This document shows, one piece after another, positions 37,971 through 46,561 of a DNA stretch of 64,000 bases; position 1 is the first letter of the stretch; every line of letters begins with the position of its first letter. Both the position numbers and the translations under genes were made by a program. The notes under the pieces were generated by a model. That model was not told the DNA's origin. It ran no database searches and saw only the letters and a list, made by a program, of their open reading frames with translations. The stretch is taken from assembly GCA_934229535.1 (NCBI GenBank), contig CAKQDS010000001.1:1-64000 (forward strand), read 5' to 3'. This stretch comes from an uncultured Anaeroplasmataceae bacterium (lineage in GTDB: Bacteria > Bacillota_I > Bacilli_A > Acholeplasmatales > Anaeroplasmataceae).

Positions 37971-38762
37971 GTGATTAAAAAAATTAATATAGCTTTAAGC
38001 ATTGTATTAGCTATTTTAATTTCTTGCCTTGTAGGAATTAATAAATGGTATATGATTTATATTCCAATTCTTATTTTCATCGCTTCATATATTTGCTTAG
38101 TAGCATTATATTTTTTATTTTTAGTGCTTTCTTCACTTACGATAAAGAAAAAAGAATATGATAAATTAAATCCCTTCTATCGATTTGTATTTAATTTATC
38201 ATTAGAGGTACTAAGTGATTATGGTAGAGTCAAGGTGAAAATCGATGGTAAGAATAAGGTGCCAAATAAACCTTGCTTATTTGTTTATAACCATCGTTCA
38301 AAATTTGATCCAATGGTTATTAGCTATAAATTTGCTAAATGGAAAATTGTTCAAATATCTAAGCCAGAGAATTTCAATATTCCTGTTGCCAATCGTTATA
38401 TGATGCGTAATTGCTTTTTACCTATCAATCGTGAAAATGCTAGAGAGGCAATTAAAACGATTAATAAGGCTAGTGATTTTATAACTCAAAATGGATATTC
38501 AGTTGGTGTTAGTCCGGAAGGAACAAGAAATCATAATCAAGAGCTATTACCATTTAAAAGTGGCTGCTTTAAGATTGCATTAAAGGCTTGTGTGCCTATT
38601 GTTGTTTGTACATTAACTAATTTTGATAAAATACATAAGAATTTTCCTTGGAAAAGAACTAAGGTAAATATAAAAATTGATGTAATCGATTATGAACAAA
38701 TAAAAGATTTAAATACAGCAGAAATTTCAGAAATTGTTAAAGAAAAGATGGAGAAAAAATAA
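37971..38762 (+). CDS. 1-acyl-glycerol-3-phosphate acyltransferase-like (PlsC)
   Basis: About 263 residues, membrane-bound acyltransferase that makes phosphatidic acid. Two hydrophobic helices occupy 5-55. The catalytic box NHRSKFD (His-x4-Asp) and the phosphate-binding box SPEGTRN are intact; FLPINRENAREA is also typical. I chose GTG 37971 behind GGTGA (37961-37965); upstream GTG/TTG codons are alternatives. The next gene, an antisense-free neighbour one base downstream, is a lipid kinase, so the two form a phospholipid unit. Confidence 0.85.
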   Translation: MIKKINIALSIVLAILISCLVGINKWYMIYIPILIFIASYICLVALYFLFLVLSSLTIKKKEYDKLNPFYRFVFNLSLEVLSDYGRVKVKIDGKNKVPNKPCLFVYNHRSKFDPMVISYKFAKWKIVQISKPENFNIPVANRYMMRNCFLPINRENAREAIKTINKASDFITQNGYSVGVSPEGTRNHNQELLPFKSGCFKIALKACVPIVVCTLTNFDKIHKNFPWKRTKVNIKIDVIDYEQIKDLNTAEISEIVKEKMEKK

Positions 38763-39608
38763 ATGAAGTATATATTTTATAACCCAAGCTCACATAATGG
38801 TAAAAATAGAGATAAAATAGATGCATTAAAGAATAAGCTTCAAGAAGATGTAGAGATGATTAATGTTTTGGAGGATGATTTATATGAAAGTAAGCTTAAA
38901 TCTCTAACTGAGGATGACGAGGTTTTCCTTGTTGGTGGTGATGGAACATTAAATCATTTTGTTAATAAAATTAATGGTAAAAAGCCAAGCTATAATGTTT
39001 ATTTTTATTCAAGTGGTACTGGAAATGATTTTTATAATGATATTAAGGATAAAGCAAGTGATGAACTTGTATTAATAAATGAATATTTAGAAAATCTACC
39101 TATTGTTATTGTTAATGATAAGAAATATTATTTTATTGATGGTGTAGGCTATGGAATTGATGGCTATTGCTGTGAAAGAGGAGATATTATTCAGCAAAGA
39201 ACAAATGAGCCAGTTAATTATACGAAAATAGCAATTAAAGGCTTATTATTCCATTATAAGCCACCAAAAGCAAAGGTTGTTGTTGATGGAGTAGAGAAGA
39301 ATTATAAGAAGGTATGGCTTGCTCCAACAATGAAAGGAAGATTTTATGGTGGAGGAATGATGGTTGCTCCAAATCAAAATCGAATGGATATTGAGCATAA
39401 GGTTTCAACTGTTGTTTTATATGGTTCGTCAAAAATTAAAACTCTAATTGTTTTTCCATCTATATTTAAGGGTGAACATATTAAACATAAAAAGATGGTT
39501 GAGGTAATAGAAGGCCATCATATTATTGTTGAATTTTCAAAGCCTCAGGCACTACAAATAGATGGTGAAACCATTTCAAATGTATTAAAATATGAGGTAA
39601 TTGCCTAA
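38763..39608 (+). CDS. Diacylglycerol-kinase-family lipid kinase
   Basis: A 281-residue soluble kinase. The ATP-binding signature LVGGDGTLNHFVN (about 58-70) and SSGTGNDF (about 84-91) identify the DAGK catalytic fold; IDGVGYGIDGYCC, PNQNRMDI and LQIDGE near the end complete it. DgkB-type enzymes recycle diacylglycerol left over from lipoteichoic acid or glycolipid synthesis to phosphatidic acid. Directly follows the acyltransferase and ends at a terminator. Confidence 0.85.
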   Translation: MKYIFYNPSSHNGKNRDKIDALKNKLQEDVEMINVLEDDLYESKLKSLTEDDEVFLVGGDGTLNHFVNKINGKKPSYNVYFYSSGTGNDFYNDIKDKASDELVLINEYLENLPIVIVNDKKYYFIDGVGYGIDGYCCERGDIIQQRTNEPVNYTKIAIKGLLFHYKPPKAKVVVDGVEKNYKKVWLAPTMKGRFYGGGMMVAPNQNRMDIEHKVSTVVLYGSSKIKTLIVFPSIFKGEHIKHKKMVEVIEGHHIIVEFSKPQALQIDGETISNVLKYEVIA

Positions 39609-39631
39609 GACATCAAAATGATGTCTTTTTT
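39608..39631 (+). terminator. Rho-independent terminator
   Basis: AGACATCA (39608-39615) / TGATGTCT (39619-39626), loop AAA, five to six Ts. It overlaps the last base of the lipid kinase gene. Confidence 0.85.
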
Positions 39632-39642
39632 AACAAAAAATA

Positions 39643-39671
39643 TTTAAATTTTAAAGAAAATATAATATAAT
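39643..39671 (+). promoter_or_regulatory. Probable promoter of lipoprotein-peptidase cassette
   Basis: TTTAAA (39643-39648), 17 bp, TATAAT (39666-39671). About 100 bases of leader follow; it contains a ribosome-like GAGGAGG (39681-39687) with no proper start codon after it, perhaps a fossil gene start. Confidence 0.5.
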
Positions 39672-39772
39672 ATTTATGATGAGGAGGTACTTAGTCTGAA
39701 AATAAAGAAATAGTATATTTATTTTCATTACTATGTGTGCCTTTGAGGTAGAGAAAGGAATGGTTGGTTATT

Positions 39773-40294
39773 ATGAAAAGAATATTAAAAGTCATTATTT
39801 TGTTTATGCTAACACTTACTTTTTGTAGCTGTAATTCTGATTCAGCAATTGTATTTAAACAATATGATATGAATAGTGAGCAAGAATTTGTTGAACATAT
39901 TAAAAATGTTAAATGGTATAATACGAGTAAGGAAGAACTAAAAAAGAATTGCATCTTGGTGTATCCTAAAAACGTAGATTTATATATGATGACAGGCCTA
40001 TCAGAATATGATGACGATTTTGTTTGGAATGATTCATATGTAACGCTAAGAGGAATAGGAAAAATAAATGGTATAGATTATTCATGTTGTTTTTATTTTA
40101 CTGATAGCTATTGTGAGGCAGAGTATGAACTTGTTATAGATGAATCTGAGAATTTTTGCAGTTATACATTTATGCTTAATGATGAAAAAAAACTTACAGT
40201 AAATTTTGGTTGTAGTCGTAATGATGATCTTTTTAATGAATTTAAAACCAATTTAAATTTCATTTATGTAAATCGCAAAATAGATAAAAAGTAA
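39773..40294 (+). CDS. Small secreted lipoprotein A of peptidase cassette
   Basis: A 173-residue lipoprotein of unknown function. Lipobox FCSC gives Cys20 of MKRILKVIILFMLTLTFCSC. The mature domain (about 150 residues) is beta-rich with several Cys. It is a near-duplicate of the gene at 41885: signal peptide, the first 60 codons and the last 25 are almost identical at the DNA level, whereas the middle (about residues 62-145) differs at many sites. The protein at 18566 is a distant third member. The peptidase gene lies between the two copies, so an inhibitor or chaperone role is a hypothesis. Confidence 0.75.
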   Translation: MKRILKVIILFMLTLTFCSCNSDSAIVFKQYDMNSEQEFVEHIKNVKWYNTSKEELKKNCILVYPKNVDLYMMTGLSEYDDDFVWNDSYVTLRGIGKINGIDYSCCFYFTDSYCEAEYELVIDESENFCSYTFMLNDEKKLTVNFGCSRNDDLFNEFKTNLNFIYVNRKIDKK

Positions 40295-40339
40295 TATGTA
40301 AATAACATTGGTGTATTAGTCAAATAAATATGTATGTGA

Positions 40340-40373
40340 AGAATGATGCTTTATTATAAAACATCATTCTTTT
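40340..40373 (+). terminator. Rho-independent terminator
   Basis: AGAATGATG (40340-40348) / CATCATTCT (40362-40370), 13-base loop, short T-run. Confidence 0.7.
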
Positions 40374-40433
40374 AATATAAAAAAACAATGCATTATACAT
40401 AGACATTAATTATTATTAATATTTAAAAAAATA

Positions 40434-40462
40434 TTTACAATTTGATTTGCATATACTATAAT
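40434..40462 (+). promoter_or_regulatory. Sigma-A promoter of peptidase gene
   Basis: TTTACA (40434-40439), 17-bp spacer, TATAAT (40457-40462), followed by AGAGGTG before the ATG at 40487. So the peptidase and the second lipoprotein form their own transcript. Confidence 0.75.
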
Positions 40463-40486
40463 ATAGTAAAAGAGGTGTAAAGTATT

Positions 40487-41878
40487 ATGAAATTAGTTAG
40501 TAGTTTAGGAATTTTGTTATCGTCATTAAATATGACAAGTCCAAGTAATTATCAATTGAATGAATTTCAACTTGATAATATTTCAAAAGTTATTGAAAAT
40601 GTTTATCAAGAGCCAAAGGTTTTCAGTTTAGTTGATATGAAGTGCGATTTATTAGGTAATAATAGATATGCATTGATTAAAATTGATTCTAATTATATGA
40701 TATATGATGTATATATTAATGATTTAGTTCAGCTTTCTCCATTACTTGGGCAATATGAATATGATATTTATGGTGGAAATAATCTATTATTTAGATATAA
40801 TAGTGATACTATTATTAACTCAATGACCAACAATATTTTAAGTGAAGATGAATATCAAACATATTTGGACTATCAGAGTACATATATTAATAATATGCGA
40901 GAAACTAAATTAAAATATAATGATATAACGGAAGGTTATAAGGAAATTGCCAATGCAGATTACTTTAAAAATTTATATACTGTAAATAGAACTGATAGAG
41001 TTGATGCATCTAATTTTGATTATACAGCATATTTTCATAATAATATTGATGATAGTTGTTCAATTGTTGCATTACAAATATATTTAATGTATTTAGATAC
41101 TTTTTATGATGAAAGAATTGTTAAAGAGGAATGGGAAGTTATAGACAATAATGATACATTTTCAAATGATTGGCATGACTATAAGAGAAGTCCTGGAAGC
41201 AAAGATGAATTATGGCAAACTTTAATAAATTATGGTAAAGATTTAGGTGTCTATGCTAAAGATGCAGTAAAATATTCTACAAGTTTTTCAGATACTCTTT
41301 TAATTGCCAAAGAATATTTGAAAAATCAAGGATTAGAAAATGATAGCTATACTAGTTTTAATTATAGTTGTAATAAAAATGACTTATTTTGGAATGCTGA
41401 GAAAAATACAAAAAGTGCAATTAATGCAGGATTTCCAGTTATGGTAGGTGGTAAATTTGATAACAAACCAACTAATCATATGGCAATAGCCTATGCATAT
41501 TCAAACAAGTACATATATTTACATTCAGGATATTATGTTGATGACGACAAATATCACGAAAGCGATAAAATTTGGCTTTTTGTAGACAATTTTAGTTTAA
41601 TTAATGGCCAAGTTACTATAAGAGTTACAGGTGATTCGCATATCCATGCTGCTAACTATAAAAGTGGTGACAAATATTTATGTGTGTGTGGATATACAAG
41701 CAGCAGTAATCATATATGCACATATATTAATTATAAAACATTATCAAGTAATTTTCATAATGCAACTTGTTGGTGCGGAATAGTTGTTAAGGAGATGCAT
41801 GATTGCAATCTTGATCCTTCTATAAGTATATGTAGATGTGGGTATGAAGTTAGACATAGTGATGAAGATGAGGAATAA
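40487..41878 (+). CDS. Papain/C39-like secreted cysteine peptidase with Cys-His tail
   Basis: A 463-residue protein. A short weak signal-like start (MKLVSSLGILLSSL) suggests export. Residues 15-175 look like a propeptide. The peptidase-like core begins with Cys in DDSCSIVALQIYLMYLD (about 191) and has the His of NHMAIAYAY (about 330) and a later Asn/Asp-Trp region (SDKIWLFVDNF), the order of C39/C10/papain-type peptidases. From about 385 a tail with CVCG, CWCG and CRCG pairs and many His resembles the Cys/His module in the LRR lipoprotein at 489. It is flanked by two duplicate lipoprotein genes; 6 bases separate it from the second. Activity is unproven. Confidence 0.65.
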   Translation: MKLVSSLGILLSSLNMTSPSNYQLNEFQLDNISKVIENVYQEPKVFSLVDMKCDLLGNNRYALIKIDSNYMIYDVYINDLVQLSPLLGQYEYDIYGGNNLLFRYNSDTIINSMTNNILSEDEYQTYLDYQSTYINNMRETKLKYNDITEGYKEIANADYFKNLYTVNRTDRVDASNFDYTAYFHNNIDDSCSIVALQIYLMYLDTFYDERIVKEEWEVIDNNDTFSNDWHDYKRSPGSKDELWQTLINYGKDLGVYAKDAVKYSTSFSDTLLIAKEYLKNQGLENDSYTSFNYSCNKNDLFWNAEKNTKSAINAGFPVMVGGKFDNKPTNHMAIAYAYSNKYIYLHSGYYVDDDKYHESDKIWLFVDNFSLINGQVTIRVTGDSHIHAANYKSGDKYLCVCGYTSSSNHICTYINYKTLSSNFHNATCWCGIVVKEMHDCNLDPSISICRCGYEVRHSDEDEE

Positions 41879-41884
41879 TATATT

Positions 41885-42403
41885 ATGAAAAGAATATTAA
41901 AAGTCATTATTTTGTTTATACTAATACTTACTTTTTGTAGTTGTAATTCTGATTCAGCAATTGTATTTAAACAATATGATATGAATAGTGAGCAAGAATT
42001 TGTTGAACATATTAAAAATGTTAAATGGTATAATACGAGTAAGGAAGAACTAAAAAAGAATTGCCTCTTGATGTATCCTAAAAGCGCAGAATTATATTCA
42101 ATGACAGGACTATCAGAATATGCTGATGATTTTGTTTGGAATGATTCATATGTAACATTAACAGGCAGTGGCGAAATTGAAGGTATAAAATATTCATGCT
42201 GGTTTTATTTTGTAGAAAGTTATTGTGAAGCAGAGTATGAACTTGTTATAGATGAATTTGAAAATTCTTGCAAATATTCATTAGTATTTAATGATAATCG
42301 ACTATTTTCAGTAGCATTTGGTTGTAGTCGTAATGATAATCTTTTTAATGAATTTAAAACCAATTTAAATTTCATTTATGTAAATCGCAAAATAGATAAA
42401 TAA
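41885..42403 (+). CDS. Small secreted lipoprotein B of peptidase cassette
   Basis: A 172-residue lipoprotein (lipobox FCSC, Cys20), co-transcribed with the peptidase. It pairs with the copy at 39773: ends nearly identical, centre diverged (for example ELYSMTGLSEYADD against DLYMMTGLSEYDDD, and SCWFYFVESY against SCCFYFTDSY). Identical flanks with a diverged core suggest recent duplication with selection or gene conversion. No enzyme motif is present; a small beta domain that binds a partner is the likeliest type of function. Confidence 0.75.
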   Translation: MKRILKVIILFILILTFCSCNSDSAIVFKQYDMNSEQEFVEHIKNVKWYNTSKEELKKNCLLMYPKSAELYSMTGLSEYADDFVWNDSYVTLTGSGEIEGIKYSCWFYFVESYCEAEYELVIDEFENSCKYSLVFNDNRLFSVAFGCSRNDNLFNEFKTNLNFIYVNRKIDK

Positions 42404-42428
42404 AAAGAGAATTTTACAATTCTCTTTT
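42403..42428. terminator. Bidirectional terminator
   Basis: AAAAGAGAATT (42403-42413) / AATTCTCTTTT (42418-42428), loop TTAC, between the lipoprotein gene and the minus-strand rqcP. Confidence 0.85.
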
Positions 42429-42674
42429 TTCTTCGCTTATGAATTCAAACATTTCAGACGCATCTGCCTTTTTGGTTGAATCAATTATTGATTTTACTCT
42501 AACCTTAATGATTTTTGTACCAAATTCAATGGTTATTATATCATCAAGCTTTAATTGATAAGATGGCTTAACAGGCTTATCATTAACTAATATACGCTCA
42601 TTTTTAGTTATTTCATTAGCTATGGTGCGGCGTTTAATTAATCTTGAAACCTTTAAAAATTTATCAATTCTCAT
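42414..42674 (-). CDS. rqcP: S4-domain RNA-binding protein RqcP (YabO/HslR type)
   Basis: An 86-residue single S4 domain. It starts [22 protein letters not shown] and includes ILVNDKPVKPSYQLKLDDIITIEFG, the classic S4 fold. RqcP binds 50S ribosomes with peptidyl-tRNA and, with RqcH, adds Ala tails to stalled chains. In Bacillus the gene (yabO) stands next to yabP-yabQ; here those two are 6 kb further on. It shares one base with ftsH. Confidence 0.85.
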   Translation of the reverse strand: MRIDKFLKVSRLIKRRTIANEITKNERILVNDKPVKPSYQLKLDDIITIEFGTKIIKVRVKSIIDSTKKADASEMFEFISEEKREL

Positions 42675-44665
42675 TAGTGAGGTAATTCTCCATTTGATTT
42701 ATTTATTTGATCAACAAGGTTAGATGTTTTTTCATCTAATTCTTTTTTTTCTTCAGGAACTATTTCTCCATTTTTAATAGCTTCTTGCTTTGCTTTCTTT
42801 TCATCATACCATTTTAGCTTACCAGTAGCATTAATTTCATCAATATCTTGCTTTGTTAATGTTTCAATTTCTAATAGGTAATTTGCAATTGCATCAAGAA
42901 GAGGTCTATTTTCGTTAATTATTTTTCTTGCTACTTCATAGCATTCTTCAATAATTCTTCTAGTTTCCTTATCAATTTCTAAAGCAATTTGGTCTGAGAA
43001 ATTCTTTTCCTTTAGATAATCACGACCAAGGAATACTGATCCTTGAGGTTGCTCATATTGAACAGGACCTAAATCACTCATACCATATTCAGTAACCATT
43101 GCTCTAGCAATTTTTGTTGCATTTTGGAAGTCGTTTGAAGCACCTGTTGACACCTCATTGAAAACAATCTCTTCAGCAACACGTCCACCTAGATAACCAG
43201 TAATTCTATCAGTTAATGAATGTTTAGTTTCAAGGTATGTTTCTTCAGCAGGCATCATTAGATTATAGCCACCAGCCTGACCACGAGGAATAATTGTAAC
43301 CTTTTGAACAATAGAAGCATTATCAAGCTTTAATCCTATAACAGCATGACCAGCTTCGTGGAAGGCAACACATCTACGCTCACGTTCAGTGATTTTACGT
43401 GATTTCTTAGCAGGACCCATCATAACTCTATCAGTTGCTTCATCAATATCAGCTAAAGTTATAACCTTTCTATTAGCTCTTGCTGCAAGAAGAGCTGCTT
43501 CATTTAATAAGTTAGCAATATCAGCACCACTAAAACCAGGAATTCTTTGAGCGACTTCATTTAAATGAATATTTTTATCTAGATTTTTGTTTCTAGCATG
43601 AATCTTTAATATTGCTTCACGACCATTAACATCAGGATTAGAAATTGTTATTTGACGATCGAAACGACCTGGACGAAGTAAAGCAGGATCTAATACGTCA
43701 GGACGGTTAGTTGCTGCCATTACAATAATACCAGAGTTTGGAACGAATCCATCCATTTCAACAAGTAGCTGGTTCAAGGTTTGTTCACGTTCATCGTGTC
43801 CACCACCCATACCAGCACCTCTTTGGCGACCTACGGCATCAATTTCATCAATAAAGATAATACATGGGGCATTTTGCTTAGCAGTTTTAAATAAATCACG
43901 AACACGGCTAGCACCAACACCAACAAACATTTCAACGAAATCTGATCCGGAAATAGAGAAGAATGGAACATTTGCTTCACCAGCTACTGCTTTAGCAAGT
44001 AGGGTTTTACCAGTTCCTGGGGGACCAAAAAGTAGAACTCCTCTTGGAATTTTTGCGCCAATTTCCGTATATTTAGCTGGATTCTTTAAGAAATCAACTA
44101 GCTCAACAAGCTCTTGCTTTTCTTCATCACAGCCAGCAACATCATTAAATGTTACAGTCTTATCTCTTAAAAGACGAGCAGTGCTTTTACCAAAATCAAA
44201 GGCTTTATTATTGCCACCACCCACATTTTTCATTGAATAGACAATTAAGCCTATTAATAAAATGAATGGAAGATATGTTAAAATAACATTCCAAATATTA
44301 AAGCTTGATAGAGTTCCAAGATAAAGCTTATCCTTAAGCTTATCGTTAGCTCTTAATTCCTCAAGCTCATTAGTTGTTAGAGTTACACTAAATTGATATG
44401 TTTGATCACCAATCTTATATTGACCAGTAATTTTAAACATACCTTCATTTTCTCCACCAACTGGGTAAGCAACAAGTGAAGAAGATGTTATTGTATCAGC
44501 TTTAACAGCACTAGTAAATTCATTATATGTTAATACCTTTGTTGCTGGACGCATTAATCTTTGAATTAAAAAATAAAAGCCAATGATTAAAACCGCAATT
44601 AATACATATAAAAGTATATCATGGCGTCTTTTAGGACGACCATTTTGATTGTTATTATCTTGCAC
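42674..44665 (-). CDS. ftsH: ATP-dependent zinc metalloprotease FtsH
   Basis: A 663-residue membrane protease. Helix 1 is about 14-32, an extracellular part follows, helix 2 is about 118-138. The AAA domain has Walker A GPPGTGKT, Walker B IIFIDEID and SRH residues [17 protein letters not shown]; the protease domain has the zinc motif HEAGH and downstream Glu. Removes misfolded membrane and regulatory proteins and, in Bacillus, influences sporulation. Starts at GTG 44665 after GGAGGA. Confidence 0.96.
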   Translation of the reverse strand: MQDNNNQNGRPKRRHDILLYVLIAVLIIGFYFLIQRLMRPATKVLTYNEFTSAVKADTITSSSLVAYPVGGENEGMFKITGQYKIGDQTYQFSVTLTTNELEELRANDKLKDKLYLGTLSSFNIWNVILTYLPFILLIGLIVYSMKNVGGGNNKAFDFGKSTARLLRDKTVTFNDVAGCDEEKQELVELVDFLKNPAKYTEIGAKIPRGVLLFGPPGTGKTLLAKAVAGEANVPFFSISGSDFVEMFVGVGASRVRDLFKTAKQNAPCIIFIDEIDAVGRQRGAGMGGGHDEREQTLNQLLVEMDGFVPNSGIIVMAATNRPDVLDPALLRPGRFDRQITISNPDVNGREAILKIHARNKNLDKNIHLNEVAQRIPGFSGADIANLLNEAALLAARANRKVITLADIDEATDRVMMGPAKKSRKITERERRCVAFHEAGHAVIGLKLDNASIVQKVTIIPRGQAGGYNLMMPAEETYLETKHSLTDRITGYLGGRVAEEIVFNEVSTGASNDFQNATKIARAMVTEYGMSDLGPVQYEQPQGSVFLGRDYLKEKNFSDQIALEIDKETRRIIEECYEVARKIINENRPLLDAIANYLLEIETLTKQDIDEINATGKLKWYDEKKAKQEAIKNGEIVPEEKKELDEKTSNLVDQINKSNGELPH

Positions 44666-44681
44666 GAAAAATCCTCCTTAA

Positions 44682-45215
44682 TTATTTATAAATTTCTTCT
44701 TTTAAAATACCAATATAAGGAAGATTACGATATCTTTCGTTATAGTCAAGTCCATAGCCAACAACAAATTCTTTAGGAATATTGTCACCAATATATTCGA
44801 CATCAACATCAACTAATCTACCTTCTGGTTTATCTAGTAGACAGCATACAGCAACGCTTTTTGCTCCACGCTTTTTAAGTAATTCTCTAATATATAGAGT
44901 TGTTCTTCCTGTGTCAACAATATCATCTACAACTATTACATCTCGGCCTGTTAAATCACAGGTAATATCACTTTTAATAATTATATGACCTGATGATAGT
45001 GTTCCTTCGTATGAAGAGACCCTCATATATTCAATTTGACAGTAAATACTCACAAATTTTAATAAATCACTTATAAATGGCTCACAGCCCTTTAATAGTC
45101 CAATAAATAATGGATTTTTTCCTTCATAATCATGACTAATTTGCTCACCTAGTCTTTTGCAAATACCCTCAATTTGTTTTGCAGATAAAACTACTTTTTC
45201 AATATCATTTTTCAA
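44682..45215 (-). CDS. hpt: Hypoxanthine phosphoribosyltransferase
   Basis: About 177 residues, purine salvage: hypoxanthine or guanine plus PRPP to IMP or GMP. The PRPP loop VIVVDDIVDTGRTT and SSYEGTLSSG are diagnostic. The start is probably TTG 45215, nine bases after GAGG, with 11 bases of overlap with the end of tilS; an in-frame ATG upstream would lie deep inside tilS. The tilS-hpt-ftsH order is that of Bacillus. Confidence 0.92.
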   Translation of the reverse strand: MKNDIEKVVLSAKQIEGICKRLGEQISHDYEGKNPLFIGLLKGCEPFISDLLKFVSIYCQIEYMRVSSYEGTLSSGHIIIKSDITCDLTGRDVIVVDDIVDTGRTTLYIRELLKKRGAKSVAVCCLLDKPEGRLVDVDVEYIGDNIPKEFVVGYGLDYNERYRNLPYIGILKEEIYK

Positions 45216-46515
45216 TATCCAGTACCTCACATACAAAATAAATATCATAACAGTCCTTCATATCTAATACCATCTTAGACTTAGCCAAATTATATACCCA
45301 AATAATTTCCTTACTCATTTCTATAACCGGAATATCTAATCTTTCTTCCTTAGGAATCTTATTATCTATGAATAGTCTATTAATTTTTTTATGCCCGTAT
45401 GGCATTAAAATTTCATCATTTTCTTTATAACTTCTTATTATAAAAGGAAATGCTAGTCTATTATAGCATAATTTGATATATTTTGCATTAGTATTTCCAA
45501 TATTTTTTGTGAAATAAAACCTATATTTTTGCTTATAAATGACTTCTTGATTAAGATTTATTTCTATAGAGTCATTTGTATAATCATTTTTTTCTATGAT
45601 GTAGGCTAAATTATATCTTTTTACAAATTCTTTATTACCAGCTAGTGTGAGAGCATTGGTGGTTTTTTCACTTGAAAGAATTTCTAGAATAGATTCAATT
45701 ATTCTTTGATTTTTATCCATTTCATATCTTTCTAGTAATAAGCATATAATGTCCTTTTTTAAGGCAATGTCAAAGTCATTAAAGCTTGGAAGCTCTATAT
45801 TATTTTTAGTTTTTTCCAAGTATTTTATACTTTGATTTCTTATAAAGCTAAATGCCTCCTTAACCTGCTTTGAGTAGGCGGTTATTTTATTTAAATAATC
45901 AGGACATTCATCCTTTAAAAGTGGAATAATAAAATGTCGAATTCGATTTCTTTTGTAATCATTTTCTAAATTTGATTCATCGAGGAAAAACTTAACATTA
46001 TTTACCTCATCATATTTTTCTAAATCAGCCTTACTTAAAAAAAGAAGTGGTCTAATTATTGAATAATTTTTATAATCAATTTTTGCAGAAATTCCCCCAT
46101 AGCCAAATAAATTAGAGCCGCGCATTGTATTTAAAATAATGGTTTCAGCATTATCATCAGCATGGTGGGCTGTAGCTAAAAATTTAGCATTATATTTTTT
46201 TAAAACCTCTTCAAAAAAATGATAGCGTTTATGGTGAGCTTCATCGTGGAAATTGTTATTATGATTATATTCTAGATGTAAAACCTCAATTGGTAAGCTG
46301 TTTTTATTGGCATAATCTATTATGTATTCCTCTTCAATTTTTGACTGCTCACGCTTTTGATGATTTACATGGGCAATAATTACCCTATAATTGAGACGTC
46401 GCATTATGTCAAGAAGAGCCATTGAGTCAGCACCACAGCTAACCGCAACAACGACTGCTTCATTATCAGAAATAAGATTTTCTTTTTTTATATATTCACG
46501 TACTAGATTAATCAT
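45205..46515 (-). CDS. tilS: tRNA(Ile)-lysidine synthase TilS
   Basis: A 436-residue enzyme that converts C34 of tRNA-Ile(CAU) to lysidine so that it reads AUA. The PP-loop is VVVAVSCGADSMALLD (residues 22-36): the first Gly of SGGxDS is Cys here (C27). AHHADDNAETI and RNRIRHFIIPLL are canonical; the C-terminal TilS substrate domain follows to the end. The enzyme must be active in such an AT-rich genome, where AUA is common, so the Cys is presumably tolerated. Confidence 0.93.
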   Translation of the reverse strand: MINLVREYIKKENLISDNEAVVVAVSCGADSMALLDIMRRLNYRVIIAHVNHQKREQSKIEEEYIIDYANKNSLPIEVLHLEYNHNNNFHDEAHHKRYHFFEEVLKKYNAKFLATAHHADDNAETIILNTMRGSNLFGYGGISAKIDYKNYSIIRPLLFLSKADLEKYDEVNNVKFFLDESNLENDYKRNRIRHFIIPLLKDECPDYLNKITAYSKQVKEAFSFIRNQSIKYLEKTKNNIELPSFNDFDIALKKDIICLLLERYEMDKNQRIIESILEILSSEKTTNALTLAGNKEFVKRYNLAYIIEKNDYTNDSIEINLNQEVIYKQKYRFYFTKNIGNTNAKYIKLCYNRLAFPFIIRSYKENDEILMPYGHKKINRLFIDNKIPKEERLDIPVIEMSKEIIWVYNLAKSKMVLDMKDCYDIYFVCEVLDIEK

Positions 46516-46561
46516 ATAATCATCACCCTAAACTATAGTTTAGCACATTTTATTAATTCTT

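Noticed and set aside
39681..39713. Leader peptide after GAGGAGG upstream of the first cassette lipoprotein
   Set aside because: The only in-range frame is a CTG start with five codons and a stop; more likely a fossil gene start or chance.
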